From NCBI GenBank assembly GCA_020438135.1, contig JAGQVF010000022.1, forward strand, positions 1 to 49,972: a stretch of 49,972 nt of DNA, read 5' to 3'. The stretch comes from Bacteroidales bacterium. Its GTDB lineage: Bacteria; Bacteroidota; Bacteroidia; Bacteroidales; JAADJA01. The position numbers were made by a program, and so were the translations under genes. The notes below the pieces were generated by a model. The model saw only the letters and a program-made list of their open reading frames with translations, was not told where the DNA came from and made no database searches. Below, in pieces: positions 17,018 to 26,304 of the stretch; positions within the stretch are counted from its first letter, which is position 1; each line of letters starts with the position of its first letter.

Positions 17018-19567
17018 ATGGAAGCTAAATTTTCTCAGAGAGTTAAAGACGTACTAAGCTATAGCAGAGAAGAAGCCATCAGGTTGGGAAATGATTATAT
17101 CGGGGTTGAACACTTGTTGCTCGGCATCATTCGAGAAGGGGAAGGAATGGCCATCCAGATATTGACCTATTTCGGAATAGACCTGGCAAAGATCAGAAAA
17201 GAGATTGAAATGGCTGTTGCAAATAACAACCAGGGGAAATCGAAAAACACAGATAACATCCCCTTGCTTAAACAAGCTGAAAGAGCATTGAAGATAACCT
17301 ATCTCGAAGCCAAACTTTTCAACAGCGATCTGATCGGTACCGAGCATCTGTTATTAGCCATTTTGAAAGATAATGACAACATTGTTACACGATCCTTTAA
17401 TAATTATGGCGTTGATTACGACGCGGTGAAAGATGAATTGAAAGCCATTATGTCGAATGCTGATAATGATCCAAGAATAAATCCTGCTGATGAAATGGGA
17501 GGAGCAGCCCATGATGATCCGGAAGAAGGCGGTAAAGAATTTGGTGGTAACATTAAAAAGATTTCGGATTCGAAATCGAAAACCCCAGTACTTGACAATT
17601 TCGGAAGGGATATCACCAAATATGCTGAAGAAGGCCGGCTCGATCCCATTGTAGGTAGGAAAAGAGAACTTGAACGTATAGCTCAAATCCTGAGTCGTCG
17701 TAAGAAAAACAATCCGATTCTTATCGGGGAGCCCGGAGTGGGGAAATCTGCCATTGCCGAAGGCCTTGCCCTCCGGATCGTCGAACGAAAAGTCTCCAGA
17801 GCTTTGTTCAACAAAAAAATTGTAACCCTCGACCTTGCATCACTTGTTGCAGGAACTAAATACCGGGGGCAGTTTGAGGAGCGAATGAAAGCTGTATTAA
17901 ACGAATTGGAGAAAAATCCGGATATTATTCTTTTTATCGATGAAATTCATACGATTGTTGGCGCCGGAAATGCTTCGGGTTCCCTGGATGCATCTAATAT
18001 GTTCAAACCTGCACTTGCCAGGGGTGAAATTCAATGTATTGGGGCAACCACATTGGATGAATACAGGCAATACATCGAAAAGGACGGCGCTTTGGAAAGA
18101 AGGTTTCAAAAGGTGCTGGTTGATCCGACTTCTCCTGACGAAACAGTTGAAATTCTTAATAACATCAAAGAAAAATATGAAGACCATCATTTGGTGAAAT
18201 ACTCCGATGAAGCGATAAAAGCGTGCGTGAATCTGACGATGCGATATATTACCGACCGCTACTTACCTGATAAAGCCATTGATGCTCTTGATGAAGCTGG
18301 TTCACGTGTTCATATTACAAATATTCATGTCCCCGTTGAGATCATCGATATTGAAAACAGGATTGAAGAGGTGAAGATGAATAAAACCAGGGCCATCAGT
18401 AATCAGAAATTTGAAGAAGCAGCAAAATTCAGGGATATTGAACGGAAATTGCAGGAAGATCTTGATGCAGAAAAAAGAAAATGGGAAGAAGACTCAAAGA
18501 TCCACCGTGAAACCGTAAACGAAGATAACGTTGCAGAAGTAATAGCGATGATGACAGGCGTTCCTGTTCAACGGATTGCGCAAAATGAGAGCGAACGGCT
18601 TGTGAACATGGAAGGCGATCTCGAACACTCCGTGATTGGGCAAAACGATGCCATTAAAAAAGTTGTGAAAGCGATCCGGAGAAATCGTGCCGGCTTAAAA
18701 GACCCGAATAAGCCCATTGGTACTTTTGTATTTCTTGGACCTACCGGCGTTGGTAAAACCCATCTTGCAAAGGTGCTTGCACGATACCTCTTCGACTCGG
18801 AAGATGCGCTGGTAAGGGTTGATATGAGCGAGTACATGGAAAAATTTGCAGTATCGCGACTTGTTGGAGCTCCTCCAGGATATGTTGGTTACGAAGAAGG
18901 TGGGCAGTTAACTGAAAAAGTGAGACGCAAACCATATTCTATAGTATTATTGGATGAAATTGAAAAAGCGCACCCCGATGTCTTCCATCTTTTGTTGCAG
19001 GTGATGGATGACGGAGTGCTGACCGATAGCTTTGGGCGAAGAGTTGATTTTAAAAATACAATTCTTATTATGACCTCGAATATTGGGTCGAGACAACTTA
19101 AAGATTTTGGTCAGGGAGTTGGTTTTGAAACTTCTTCCCGCAAATCAATGAAAGGGACCTACGCCCGTGGAGTTATTGAAAACGCGCTGAAAAAAGCATT
19201 CACCCCGGAATTTCTCAACAGGATTGATGATATCGTAATTTTTGAATCGTTGAGTAGGGAAAATATCCATAAGATTATCGATATTGAATTGAGGTATTTG
19301 TTTGATCGAATTAAAAATCTTGGATATACCATAGATGTAACTGAGAGTGCCAAGGATTTTATTGTCGATAAAGGATGGGATGAGCAATATGGTGCAAGGC
19401 CGTTAAAACGAGCCATTCAGAAATTCATTGAAGATCCGCTCGCCGAAGAGATCATCAAACACTCCCTGAGTGAGGGTGATATAATTAAGGTAGATTATGA
19501 AAAAGATAAAGAAGAGTTAAAGATTGAAATTGAAAAGGGCAAGGCGGAAATAATGAAATCCAAATAA
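17018..19567 (+). CDS. clpC: ATP-dependent Clp protease ATP-binding subunit ClpC
   Basis: 849 aa. A Hsp100 AAA+ unfoldase that feeds substrates to ClpP. The start is the ATG at 17018 (MEAKFSQRVKDVLSY); an upstream TTG at 17000 in the same frame is not needed. The N-terminal domain has two Clp_N repeats (about 3-70 and 80-140). AAA-1 has Walker A GEPGVGKS and Walker B ILFIDEIHT. The UVR-motif middle domain (NQKFEEAAKFRDIERKL, about 465-485) marks ClpC rather than ClpA or ClpB. AAA-2 has Walker A GPTGVGKT and Walker B IVLLDEIEKAH. It ends in a D2-small domain. ClpP is not in the window. The gene stands alone, with a strong terminator just after it. Confidence 0.96.
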   Translation: MEAKFSQRVKDVLSYSREEAIRLGNDYIGVEHLLLGIIREGEGMAIQILTYFGIDLAKIRKEIEMAVANNNQGKSKNTDNIPLLKQAERALKITYLEAKLFNSDLIGTEHLLLAILKDNDNIVTRSFNNYGVDYDAVKDELKAIMSNADNDPRINPADEMGGAAHDDPEEGGKEFGGNIKKISDSKSKTPVLDNFGRDITKYAEEGRLDPIVGRKRELERIAQILSRRKKNNPILIGEPGVGKSAIAEGLALRIVERKVSRALFNKKIVTLDLASLVAGTKYRGQFEERMKAVLNELEKNPDIILFIDEIHTIVGAGNASGSLDASNMFKPALARGEIQCIGATTLDEYRQYIEKDGALERRFQKVLVDPTSPDETVEILNNIKEKYEDHHLVKYSDEAIKACVNLTMRYITDRYLPDKAIDALDEAGSRVHITNIHVPVEIIDIENRIEEVKMNKTRAISNQKFEEAAKFRDIERKLQEDLDAEKRKWEEDSKIHRETVNEDNVAEVIAMMTGVPVQRIAQNESERLVNMEGDLEHSVIGQNDAIKKVVKAIRRNRAGLKDPNKPIGTFVFLGPTGVGKTHLAKVLARYLFDSEDALVRVDMSEYMEKFAVSRLVGAPPGYVGYEEGGQLTEKVRRKPYSIVLLDEIEKAHPDVFHLLLQVMDDGVLTDSFGRRVDFKNTILIMTSNIGSRQLKDFGQGVGFETSSRKSMKGTYARGVIENALKKAFTPEFLNRIDDIVIFESLSRENIHKIIDIELRYLFDRIKNLGYTIDVTESAKDFIVDKGWDEQYGARPLKRAIQKFIEDPLAEEIIKHSLSEGDIIKVDYEKDKEELKIEIEKGKAEIMKSK

Positions 19568-19570
19568 ACA

Positions 19571-19600
19571 AAAACCGGAAGAAAAACTTCCGGTTTTTTT
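19571..19600. terminator. bidirectional intrinsic terminator after clpC
   Basis: 11-bp perfect stem AAAACCGGAAG / CTTCCGGTTTT with a 5-nt A loop and T-run. It sits in the 35-bp gap between the convergent clpC and the orphan membrane protein gene. Confidence 0.9.
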
Positions 19601-19602
19601 AT

Positions 19603-20346
19603 TTAGAAAGTGACGGATGCCGCCCGATTAGCCAGCTCTCCTGAAAAACTTTTGTTTTTGGCTACGGTAGAACTGATTTTTTCATTCAAATCTCCTATTT
19701 CCGGGTTGAATACACTTACGGCTACATCAAAACCATTATCCCTGAAATGTATCCTGTTGCCGGTAACATCTTTGATAACAAAATCCTGTTTTCCTGATTC
19801 CAATGTTGATTCAACGTAATTTGCCTGTAGTTTGCCGGCCAGATCCTGAGTGTCAATTTTTTGTTTTTCCTTCTTAAAAAGATATTGCCCCATGACCAGA
19901 ATATCTTTATGAAAGAAAAATAGCATGGTACACTGATAATTGTAAACTTTTCGGGGGTATCCTGATACAACCATCTTTAAATCCTCTGATTCAGGATCTG
20001 TAATAGAAATGTAATTGGGTTTTCCCAGTTGACTGTAAAAATCTTTATATGACTGCCCGGGAACATAACCTCCAAAATCAATCTTACTGGAAGTTGAAAG
20101 TTCATGTTGTGGTTTGAATTCCTTAAAATAGGGCAGAATATAATAAACCGGTTCGTAGCGGATTGAGGGAGGGTAAAGAATTTCAAAATAGTAACTATAA
20201 AACTTGCTCAAATACTCATAGCTAAACGATCCAAACCTTGACTTAAATAGTGCCAGAATAATTTTTTTGCGGTAATAAACGATCAGGAGGGTTGCTAAGA
20301 TTAAGGCTCCGGTGACGTAGAGTTGGTTAGGTTCAATGTTTATCAT
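19603..20346 (-). CDS. hypothetical membrane-anchored protein
   Basis: 247 aa that I do not recognise. It begins with a single strong membrane span (about 10-26, ALILATLLIVYY) followed by a positive stretch RKKIILALFKSR, giving an N-out/C-in anchor or an uncleaved signal. Residues ~30-75 are rich in Tyr and Phe. The rest looks like a mixed alpha/beta soluble domain with predicted strands around KMVVSGYPRKVYNYQCTML and DFVIKDVTGNRIHF. There are no catalytic motifs. It is convergent with clpC (terminator shared) and divergent from the acyl-CoA dehydrogenase at 20659. Codon use looks ordinary. Confidence 0.7.
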   Translation of the reverse strand: MINIEPNQLYVTGALILATLLIVYYRKKIILALFKSRFGSFSYEYLSKFYSYYFEILYPPSIRYEPVYYILPYFKEFKPQHELSTSSKIDFGGYVPGQSYKDFYSQLGKPNYISITDPESEDLKMVVSGYPRKVYNYQCTMLFFFHKDILVMGQYLFKKEKQKIDTQDLAGKLQANYVESTLESGKQDFVIKDVTGNRIHFRDNGFDVAVSVFNPEIGDLNEKISSTVAKNKSFSGELANRAASVTF

Positions 20347-20434
20347 ATTTTCCGATTCTAAAGTTTAGTACTTGATTGACCTTGGGTTATGCAACATTAA
20401 CAATTGCTAAAAACGAAAGTTCAATTACTTTTTC

Positions 20435-20451
20435 TGAGCATAAAATGCTCA
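20435..20451. promoter_or_regulatory. 17-bp perfect inverted repeat, candidate operator
   Basis: TGAGCAT-AAA-ATGCTCA, in the 312-bp divergent spacer upstream of the larger acyl-CoA dehydrogenase. No T-run follows on either strand in a terminator position, so an operator for a TetR- or GntR-like repressor is more likely than a terminator. The rest of the spacer (20347-20658) is AT-rich with no gene. Confidence 0.4.
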
Positions 20452-20600
20452 CTATATCAACTTTACCGAATCAGATTTTGACCTAATAAAATTTTTGTAC
20501 GGAAACCTTCTCTTGCTTGTTTCCTAATTCGCAAAATTAATCAATAAAAGTTTTAAGAATTCATAAAATTCGCCTGAAAATGAGGTGATGAACAAAGAAG

Positions 20601-20632
20601 TTTATATATGTGCGTTTATATTTTTATTTTTG
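20601..20632 (+). promoter_or_regulatory. promoter-like element for the larger acyl-CoA dehydrogenase
   Basis: TTTA (20601-20604), 20 bases, then TATTTTTG (20625-20632): an exact -7 and a one-mismatch -33 of the Bacteroidota type. It leaves a leader of about 20 nt before the ATG at 20659. Confidence 0.45.
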
Positions 20633-20658
20633 ACGCCGCAAATTGATCATTTGATACT

Positions 20659-22434
20659 ATGAAAGAGATTTTAAAAGGTGGTGAATTCCTGATCAGGGAA
20701 ACCGAACCGGATCAAATATTTATTCCGGAAGAATTTGATGAAGAGCAAAAAATGATTGCTCAAACCTGCAACGATTTTTTAGAGTCAGAAGTTTTTCCGA
20801 TTCTTGAAAGAATTGATTCACAGGAGCAGGGATTGATGAAAAGCCTCATACAGAAATCAGGCGAACTGGGTCTGCTTGGAATCTCAGTTCCCGCTGAATA
20901 CGAAGGATTCGAACAATCTTTTGTAACATCCATGCTGGCAAGTGCTGCCATGGGGGCCGGTTATTCTTTTTCTGTTGCTTATTCTGCACATACTGGCATT
21001 GGTACGTTACCAATCGTTTATTATGGCAATGCAGAACAGAAAGAAAAATATCTGCCAAAATTAGCAACAGGTGTATTAACGGCGGCTTATTGCTTAACAG
21101 AGCCCAACGCAGGTTCAGACGCCAATTCAGGTAAAAGCCGGGTGGTGCTCTCTGAGGATGGCAAACATTATATCCTTAACGGGCAGAAAATGTGGATCAC
21201 CAATGGCGGATTTGCAGATGTTCTTACTGTATTTGCCAAGATTGACAACGACCGTGTTCATAGTGCTTTTATTGTGGAAAGTGATTGGGAGGGAGTTATT
21301 ATTAATCCCGAAGAACGAAAAATGGGAATCAAAGGTTCATCCACGGTTCAAATATTTTTTAATGATGTTAAGGTTCCGGTCGAAAACCTTCTTGGTAAGA
21401 GAGGTCAGGGGTTCAGAATCGCTCTAAACATCCTCCACATGGGTCGTATTAAACTCGGAGGAACGGTGTTGGGTGCTGCCAAAAGAGCGATCACACAATC
21501 TGTAAATTACGCGAATGAAAGAAAGCAATTCGGGCAATTTATCGCTGAATTTGGTGCTATAAAACATAAAATTGCTGAACAGGTTATCAGGACTTTTGTT
21601 ACTGAATCGGCTGTGTACAGGGTGAGCAGGAATATCGATGATCTTGCGGCTCAAATGATCTCTGAGGGGAAAGAAAAAACGCAGGCAACCATTGAAGGCA
21701 TTGCCGCCTTTGCTATCGAAGCCGCCGCACTGAAGGTGCTTGGTAGCGAATCTCTCGATTATGTTGTTGATGAATATGTTCAGATACTTGGTGGCATGGG
21801 ATTTTCTGCAGAAACCAATGCTGACAAGGCGTATAGGGATTCCAGGATCAATCGGATATTTGAGGGAACCAATGAGATCAACCGGTTGCTTGTTACTGAA
21901 ACTACCATCAAAAAAGCATTGAAAACCGGTTTCGATGTGGTCCGTTATGCCGAATCCATCATAAAAAATCTTGAAGAGGATGATGTAAAAACCCCACAAG
22001 GTAATTATTTCGATATCAAACGGCACGTTGTAAAAAATTATAAAAAAGTTGCCCTGCTTTTGATGGGATTGCTATCGAAAAAACTTGACAGAAACATTCT
22101 TCCAGAACAGGAAATTTTGATGAATATTTCGGATGTGATCATGATGATATATGGTGCAGAATCTCTTCTGCTACGCATCGAAAAACTTAGCGGGATTAAA
22201 GGAGAGGGTGAAATTGCCCTGCTGAAAGATATACTGGATGTGTATGTATATGATTGTGGTCAGCTCATCAATAAGTCAGCCAAAGATGCTGTAAATTCAT
22301 TTATTGAAGGGGAAGAGCTGGAAATTACAACGGATAGAATAGACATTTTCACTAAGGTGGCTCCGGTAAACACGAAAGAGGCCAGAAGGAGAATCGCTGA
22401 TAAAGTTATTGGCGAAAATCAATATTGCTTCTGA
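20659..22434 (+). CDS. acyl-CoA dehydrogenase with C-terminal extension (VLCAD-like)
   Basis: 591 aa FAD enzyme that introduces the trans-2 double bond in acyl-CoA (beta-oxidation). It shows the signature AAYCLTEPNAGSDANSGKSR, the FAD-contact region KMWITNGGFAD, and the C-terminal catalytic-loop motif RIFEGTNEINR with Glu402 as the likely base. That placement matches VLCAD/MCAD-type enzymes. About 180 extra residues follow the core (after ~415), as in VLCAD-like proteins, and may mediate dimer or membrane association. Electron-transfer flavoprotein genes are not in the window. It is convergent with a second, shorter acyl-CoA dehydrogenase. A 17-bp inverted repeat upstream may be an operator. 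Confidence 0.93.
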   Translation: MKEILKGGEFLIRETEPDQIFIPEEFDEEQKMIAQTCNDFLESEVFPILERIDSQEQGLMKSLIQKSGELGLLGISVPAEYEGFEQSFVTSMLASAAMGAGYSFSVAYSAHTGIGTLPIVYYGNAEQKEKYLPKLATGVLTAAYCLTEPNAGSDANSGKSRVVLSEDGKHYILNGQKMWITNGGFADVLTVFAKIDNDRVHSAFIVESDWEGVIINPEERKMGIKGSSTVQIFFNDVKVPVENLLGKRGQGFRIALNILHMGRIKLGGTVLGAAKRAITQSVNYANERKQFGQFIAEFGAIKHKIAEQVIRTFVTESAVYRVSRNIDDLAAQMISEGKEKTQATIEGIAAFAIEAAALKVLGSESLDYVVDEYVQILGGMGFSAETNADKAYRDSRINRIFEGTNEINRLLVTETTIKKALKTGFDVVRYAESIIKNLEEDDVKTPQGNYFDIKRHVVKNYKKVALLLMGLLSKKLDRNILPEQEILMNISDVIMMIYGAESLLLRIEKLSGIKGEGEIALLKDILDVYVYDCGQLINKSAKDAVNSFIEGEELEITTDRIDIFTKVAPVNTKEARRRIADKVIGENQYCF

Positions 22435-22450
22435 TCCTACTGCTCATAAA

Positions 22451-22480
22451 AAAAACCGCATCCATAAGATGCGGTTTTTT
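22451..22480. terminator. bidirectional terminator between the two acyl-CoA dehydrogenases
   Basis: 12-bp perfect stem AAAAACCGCATC / GATGCGGTTTTT with a 5-nt loop and flanking A/T runs, in the gap between convergent genes. Confidence 0.92.
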
Positions 22481-22498
22481 TTTCGGGTACAGTATTAT

Positions 22499-23644
22499 TT
22501 AATCTTTAAGAATTGCCTTTGAGATAACCACACGTTGCACCTGATTTGTCCCTTCATAAATTTGGCAAAGTTTAGCATCGCGCATCATTTTTTCAACCAT
22601 AAAATCCCTTGAATAGCCATCGCCACCCATGGCCTGTACCGCATCGTTGGTAACTTCCATTCCAATGTCGGAAGCATATAATTTCGACATAGCCGAGAGC
22701 CTGTTCAGTTTTGATTTGTCATGATCATATGCCCAGGCAGCATACCAGGTGATCAATCTTGCCGTTTCAATTTTTGTGGCCATATCGGCAAGCATAAAAC
22801 CAATGGCCTGATTGGCTGCGATCGGTTTACCGAATTGTTTACGGTTTTTGGTCCAGTCACGGGCCGTTTCAAAAGCTGCCCTTGCATTGCCAACACTGAG
22901 GGCTGCAACACCGGTACGTGTGCGGTCGAACGTTTTCATTGCTATGATAAATCCATAACCCTCGTCCCCTATTCTGTTTTCAACCGGAATTTCAACATCT
23001 GTAAAAATAATTTCATTCTGCACAGAGGCTTTTTGTCCCATTTTTTGCAAACGTGGTTTGAATTCAACTCCGGGTGAATCGCTGGGTACTAAAAATGCAG
23101 TTAAACTTCTCGATCCTTTTTCAGGATCAGTTAAAGCAAATACCGTCATAAATGTGGAAACCTCTGCATTTGTGATAAACCTCTTATGTCCGTTTAAAAT
23201 ATATTTATCACCTTTTCTGATTGCTGTTGATTTTATTCCCTGAACATCCGATCCGGCATTGGGTTCTGTTAAACAATAGGCAGCCACACCTTTCACTTCG
23301 TTGATCAGACCGAAATATTTCTTTCTCATTTCGTCGTTAGCTGCCAGGTAAAGGGGAGTGAGGGCCAGGGTATTGGCATCTATACAAATCCCAATTCCGA
23401 TACAACCTGCGCCCAGTTCTTCTGATGCCAGTGCACCATCCAGTAAACTGTGACCGTGTCCTCCAAATTCGGGTGGCATCGGGCCGTTCATAATTTTTTC
23501 ATCATACCCGGCTTTAACCACAGGCCATGGAAATTCAGCAAGGTCATCATATTTTAGCCTGTTGGGCACAATAAACCGGCTTGCAAAATCGCGATATTTC
23601 TCGCGAATTGCCTCTTGTTCTGAAGTAAGTTTAAAATCTATCAT
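22499..23644 (-). CDS. acyl-CoA dehydrogenase (short/medium-chain type)
   Basis: 381 aa, the standard length for soluble tetrameric acyl-CoA dehydrogenases. Motifs are AAYCLTEPNAGSDVQG at about 121-136, KRFITNAEVST and the C-terminal QIYEGTNQVQR with catalytic Glu364. The Y-E-G-T form and the length fit butyryl- or medium-chain acyl-CoA dehydrogenases. It is convergent with the 591-aa enzyme, so the two probably cover different chain lengths but are controlled separately. It lies 83 bp downstream of fabI on the same strand, with its own promoter-like site at 23688-23718. Confidence 0.94.
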   Translation of the reverse strand: MIDFKLTSEQEAIREKYRDFASRFIVPNRLKYDDLAEFPWPVVKAGYDEKIMNGPMPPEFGGHGHSLLDGALASEELGAGCIGIGICIDANTLALTPLYLAANDEMRKKYFGLINEVKGVAAYCLTEPNAGSDVQGIKSTAIRKGDKYILNGHKRFITNAEVSTFMTVFALTDPEKGSRSLTAFLVPSDSPGVEFKPRLQKMGQKASVQNEIIFTDVEIPVENRIGDEGYGFIIAMKTFDRTRTGVAALSVGNARAAFETARDWTKNRKQFGKPIAANQAIGFMLADMATKIETARLITWYAAWAYDHDKSKLNRLSAMSKLYASDIGMEVTNDAVQAMGGDGYSRDFMVEKMMRDAKLCQIYEGTNQVQRVVISKAILKD

Positions 23645-23687
23645 AGGTAATTTTTCATATATAATTTACAAAATCAATTTCAGTCCA

Positions 23688-23718
23688 CAAAAATAGAAAA
23701 ATAGCCCGTCAGGGTCAA
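23688..23718 (-). promoter_or_regulatory. promoter-like element for the short acyl-CoA dehydrogenase
   Basis: Minus strand: TTG (23718-23716), 20 bases, TATTTTTG (23695-23688). It lies about 44 bp upstream of the ATG at 23644, just after the fabI stop. Confidence 0.5.
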
Positions 23719-23727
23719 TACCATCTG

Positions 23728-24573
23728 TTATTCTACATCCGGACAATCATCGCAATCAAGGCTGCGGTTATACATCTGCATGGCCCGCAAACTCATTCCC
23801 ATACTGCTGAATCCTCCGTCATGGTAAATGTTTTGCATGGTTATTTTTTTTGCAAGGTCGGAAAACATCATCACTGTAAAGTTTGCACACTCTTCTGCTG
23901 TTGCATTTCCGAGCGGCGACATTCTTTCTGTAAAATCGAACAAACCGCTGATCCCCTTAACTCCGCTTCCGGCTGTAGTTATGGTCGGTGATTGAGAGAT
24001 CGTATTGATCCTGATTTTTCGTTCTCTGCCATAGATATAACCGAAACTTCTTGCTATCGATTCAAGGAGGGCTTTGGCATCTCCCATGTCGTTATAACCG
24101 TAGAGCGTTCGCTGAGCAGCAATATATGACAGGGCGACAACACTCCCCCACTCACTTATGGCATCATGTTTAAAGCAGGATTGCAATAATTTATGAAATG
24201 ATAGTGCAGAAATATCCAGTGTTTTGGCAAAATAGCCGTAATCCAGGTCGTTATAAACTTTCTTTTTTCTAACATTCATAGACATACCAATCGAATGTAG
24301 AATAAAATCTACCTTGCCACCGAAAATATCCATCGACTTTGTGATAACTGATTCAACTTCATTCAAATTGGTGGCATCGGCCGGAATAATCTCAGAACCC
24401 GTCTTTTTTGCAAGTTCATCAAGCTCTCCAAAGCGCAGCGCCGTTGGGGTATTTGTAAGGGTGAAAACGGCACCCTCTTCATGGGCCTTTTCTGCAACTT
24501 TCCATGCTATTGACTTTTGATCAAGGGCACCGAAAATAATCCCTTTTTTCCCTTTCAATAAATTGTAAGCCAT
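23728..24573 (-). CDS. fabI: enoyl-[acyl-carrier-protein] reductase (NADH), FabI
   Basis: 281 aa short-chain dehydrogenase-like enzyme catalysing the last reduction of each fatty-acid elongation cycle. The nucleotide-binding start is GIIFGALDQKSIAW, the FabI variant of the Rossmann glycine motif. The catalytic set is Tyr150 (SYIAAQRT) and Tyr160-x6-Lys167 (YNDMGDAK), the FabI spacing. The substrate-binding loop is NTISQSPTITTAGSGVKG. It lies 28 bp after recN on the same strand, so it is probably the tail of the bamD operon. It is the target of triclosan-type inhibitors in other bacteria. The C-terminus ends in a short acidic Cys-containing tail (CDDCPD). Confidence 0.96.
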   Translation of the reverse strand: MAYNLLKGKKGIIFGALDQKSIAWKVAEKAHEEGAVFTLTNTPTALRFGELDELAKKTGSEIIPADATNLNEVESVITKSMDIFGGKVDFILHSIGMSMNVRKKKVYNDLDYGYFAKTLDISALSFHKLLQSCFKHDAISEWGSVVALSYIAAQRTLYGYNDMGDAKALLESIARSFGYIYGRERKIRINTISQSPTITTAGSGVKGISGLFDFTERMSPLGNATAEECANFTVMMFSDLAKKITMQNIYHDGGFSSMGMSLRAMQMYNRSLDCDDCPDVE

Positions 24574-24601
24574 TTCTGATTTTATTTATAAAACTTAGTT
24601 T

Positions 24602-26257
24602 TCAATTATTTAATAGTATCCGGGCTGATTCAACAGTCGATTCCGACATTTTTTTCCCACTCATCATTTTGGCGATCTCCATTACCCGTTCATCATTAGT
24701 AAGTTTTTTGATAAATGTTTGGGTTCTGGTTTCGAGGTCCTCTTTATAAACCTTAAAATGGTCATTTCCTTTTCCTGCAATCTGCGGGAGATGGGTAATA
24801 GCAATTACCTGCATATGGTCAGCCATGTGTTTAATAATGTCACCAACTTTATCCGCAATAGCACCCGAAACACCGGCATCAATCTCATCAAAAATGATTG
24901 TAGGAATGGTATTTTTATCTGATAGAAGTGATTTGAGCGTGAGCATCATTCTCGATTTTTCTCCTCCGGATGCCACCAGCGAAAGCTCCTGCAGTTCCCC
25001 TCCCTTATTGGCATTAAAAAGCAACTTTATGGTGTCTTTTCCATTCCGGTTAATATCATTGGAATTGCGGATGTCAACTTTTATTGAAGCGTTGGGCATG
25101 CCCAAATTGGATAGTATTCCGGTAGTTTGTTTCTCAAATTCAGTAGTGATCTTCTTCCTTTTATCGGAAATAAGTTGAGCTTCTTTTTCAAGCAAACCTT
25201 GTGAATTTGCCAACTCCTTTTTTATTTTTTCAATTTCATTTTGTAATGAAGTGCCCTCCAGTAAAGCACTGTCGATCTTTTGGCTGACCATCATCAATTC
25301 GTCTACGTCATTTACCTGGTGTTTTCGAAGCAGGGTGTTGATCAGGTTCAGCCTTTCAGTAACTTCCTCTGTCCTTTCCTGGTCGAAAACTACATTTTCC
25401 TCGTATCTTGACAGGCCGGTTGCGAGGTCTTCCAAATCGATGTAGCTACTGGTAATTCTTTGCGAGAACTCTTTCAGAACCTCATCGAAATCTGAAAGTT
25501 TGGAGATTGCTTTGGAGATCTCTTTCAATTTTGGCATCAATCCGTTTTCGTCCTGCGAAAGTTGAGATGCCACGGTATTAAGAATACCTTTAATTTCTCC
25601 GGCATGTTCCAAAATCTTTTGTTCCTGTTCGAGTTGTTGGAGTTCTCCCACCTTTAAATGAGCCTGCAACAGTTCTTCACTTAAAAATGTCAGGTAGTCA
25701 CGTTCGGCATTGGCTTTCTTTTCTGCTTCTTCCAAATCTGAAAGCCGTTCGGCCAGCAGGCGGAATTCAATAAAGCCGGATTTGTACTTTTTTACTTCCG
25801 GCAAAATACCGGCAAAACTATCGATCACCGAAAACTGAAAGTCAGAATCTGAAAGATTAAGGTTTTCGTTTTGCGAGTGTATATCGATCAGCAGGTCTCC
25901 GATCTCTTTCAGGATATTGAGGGTAACGGGTGTATCATTAACAAAAGCCCGCGATTTCCCCTGCGCATTTATTTCCCGGCGAAGCAACAAGGGATCAAAC
26001 CTGTCAAGGTCATTTTTCACGAGTATGTCATCAAGCTCACTTTTGTTTGCGCTGAATTGTCCTTCAACAATACACTTAGCAGAGTTGTCCATTAAAACCC
26101 GGGTATCTGCCCTTTTTCCCAGGATCAGATCCAGTGCACCCAGAAGAATTGACTTACCGGCGCCTGTTTCACCAGTTATAACAGTCAGTCCCGATGAAAA
26201 GTCAATTTCGAGATGCCTGATCAGGGCATAGTTTTGTATAGACAAATGTAAAAGCAT
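24602..26257 (-). CDS. recN: DNA repair protein RecN
   Basis: 551 aa SMC-like ATPase for double-strand-break repair. The N-terminal half has Walker A GETGAGKS (about 29-36) after LSIQNYALI, which opens most RecN proteins. The middle (about 155-370) is a long antiparallel coiled coil. The C-terminal half has the ABC signature VASGGEKSRMMLTLK, Walker B TIIFDEIDAGVSG and the switch histidine in VIAITHLPQIAG. The length matches the family. It lies 47 bp downstream of the DUF4835 gene and 28 bp upstream of fabI, all on the minus strand. Confidence 0.96.
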   Translation of the reverse strand: MLLHLSIQNYALIRHLEIDFSSGLTVITGETGAGKSILLGALDLILGKRADTRVLMDNSAKCIVEGQFSANKSELDDILVKNDLDRFDPLLLRREINAQGKSRAFVNDTPVTLNILKEIGDLLIDIHSQNENLNLSDSDFQFSVIDSFAGILPEVKKYKSGFIEFRLLAERLSDLEEAEKKANAERDYLTFLSEELLQAHLKVGELQQLEQEQKILEHAGEIKGILNTVASQLSQDENGLMPKLKEISKAISKLSDFDEVLKEFSQRITSSYIDLEDLATGLSRYEENVVFDQERTEEVTERLNLINTLLRKHQVNDVDELMMVSQKIDSALLEGTSLQNEIEKIKKELANSQGLLEKEAQLISDKRKKITTEFEKQTTGILSNLGMPNASIKVDIRNSNDINRNGKDTIKLLFNANKGGELQELSLVASGGEKSRMMLTLKSLLSDKNTIPTIIFDEIDAGVSGAIADKVGDIIKHMADHMQVIAITHLPQIAGKGNDHFKVYKEDLETRTQTFIKKLTNDERVMEIAKMMSGKKMSESTVESARILLNN

Positions 26258-26304
26258 AAATATATCGGAAAATTGCGGTCACAAATTTAATAAAGTATGT
26301 AATA

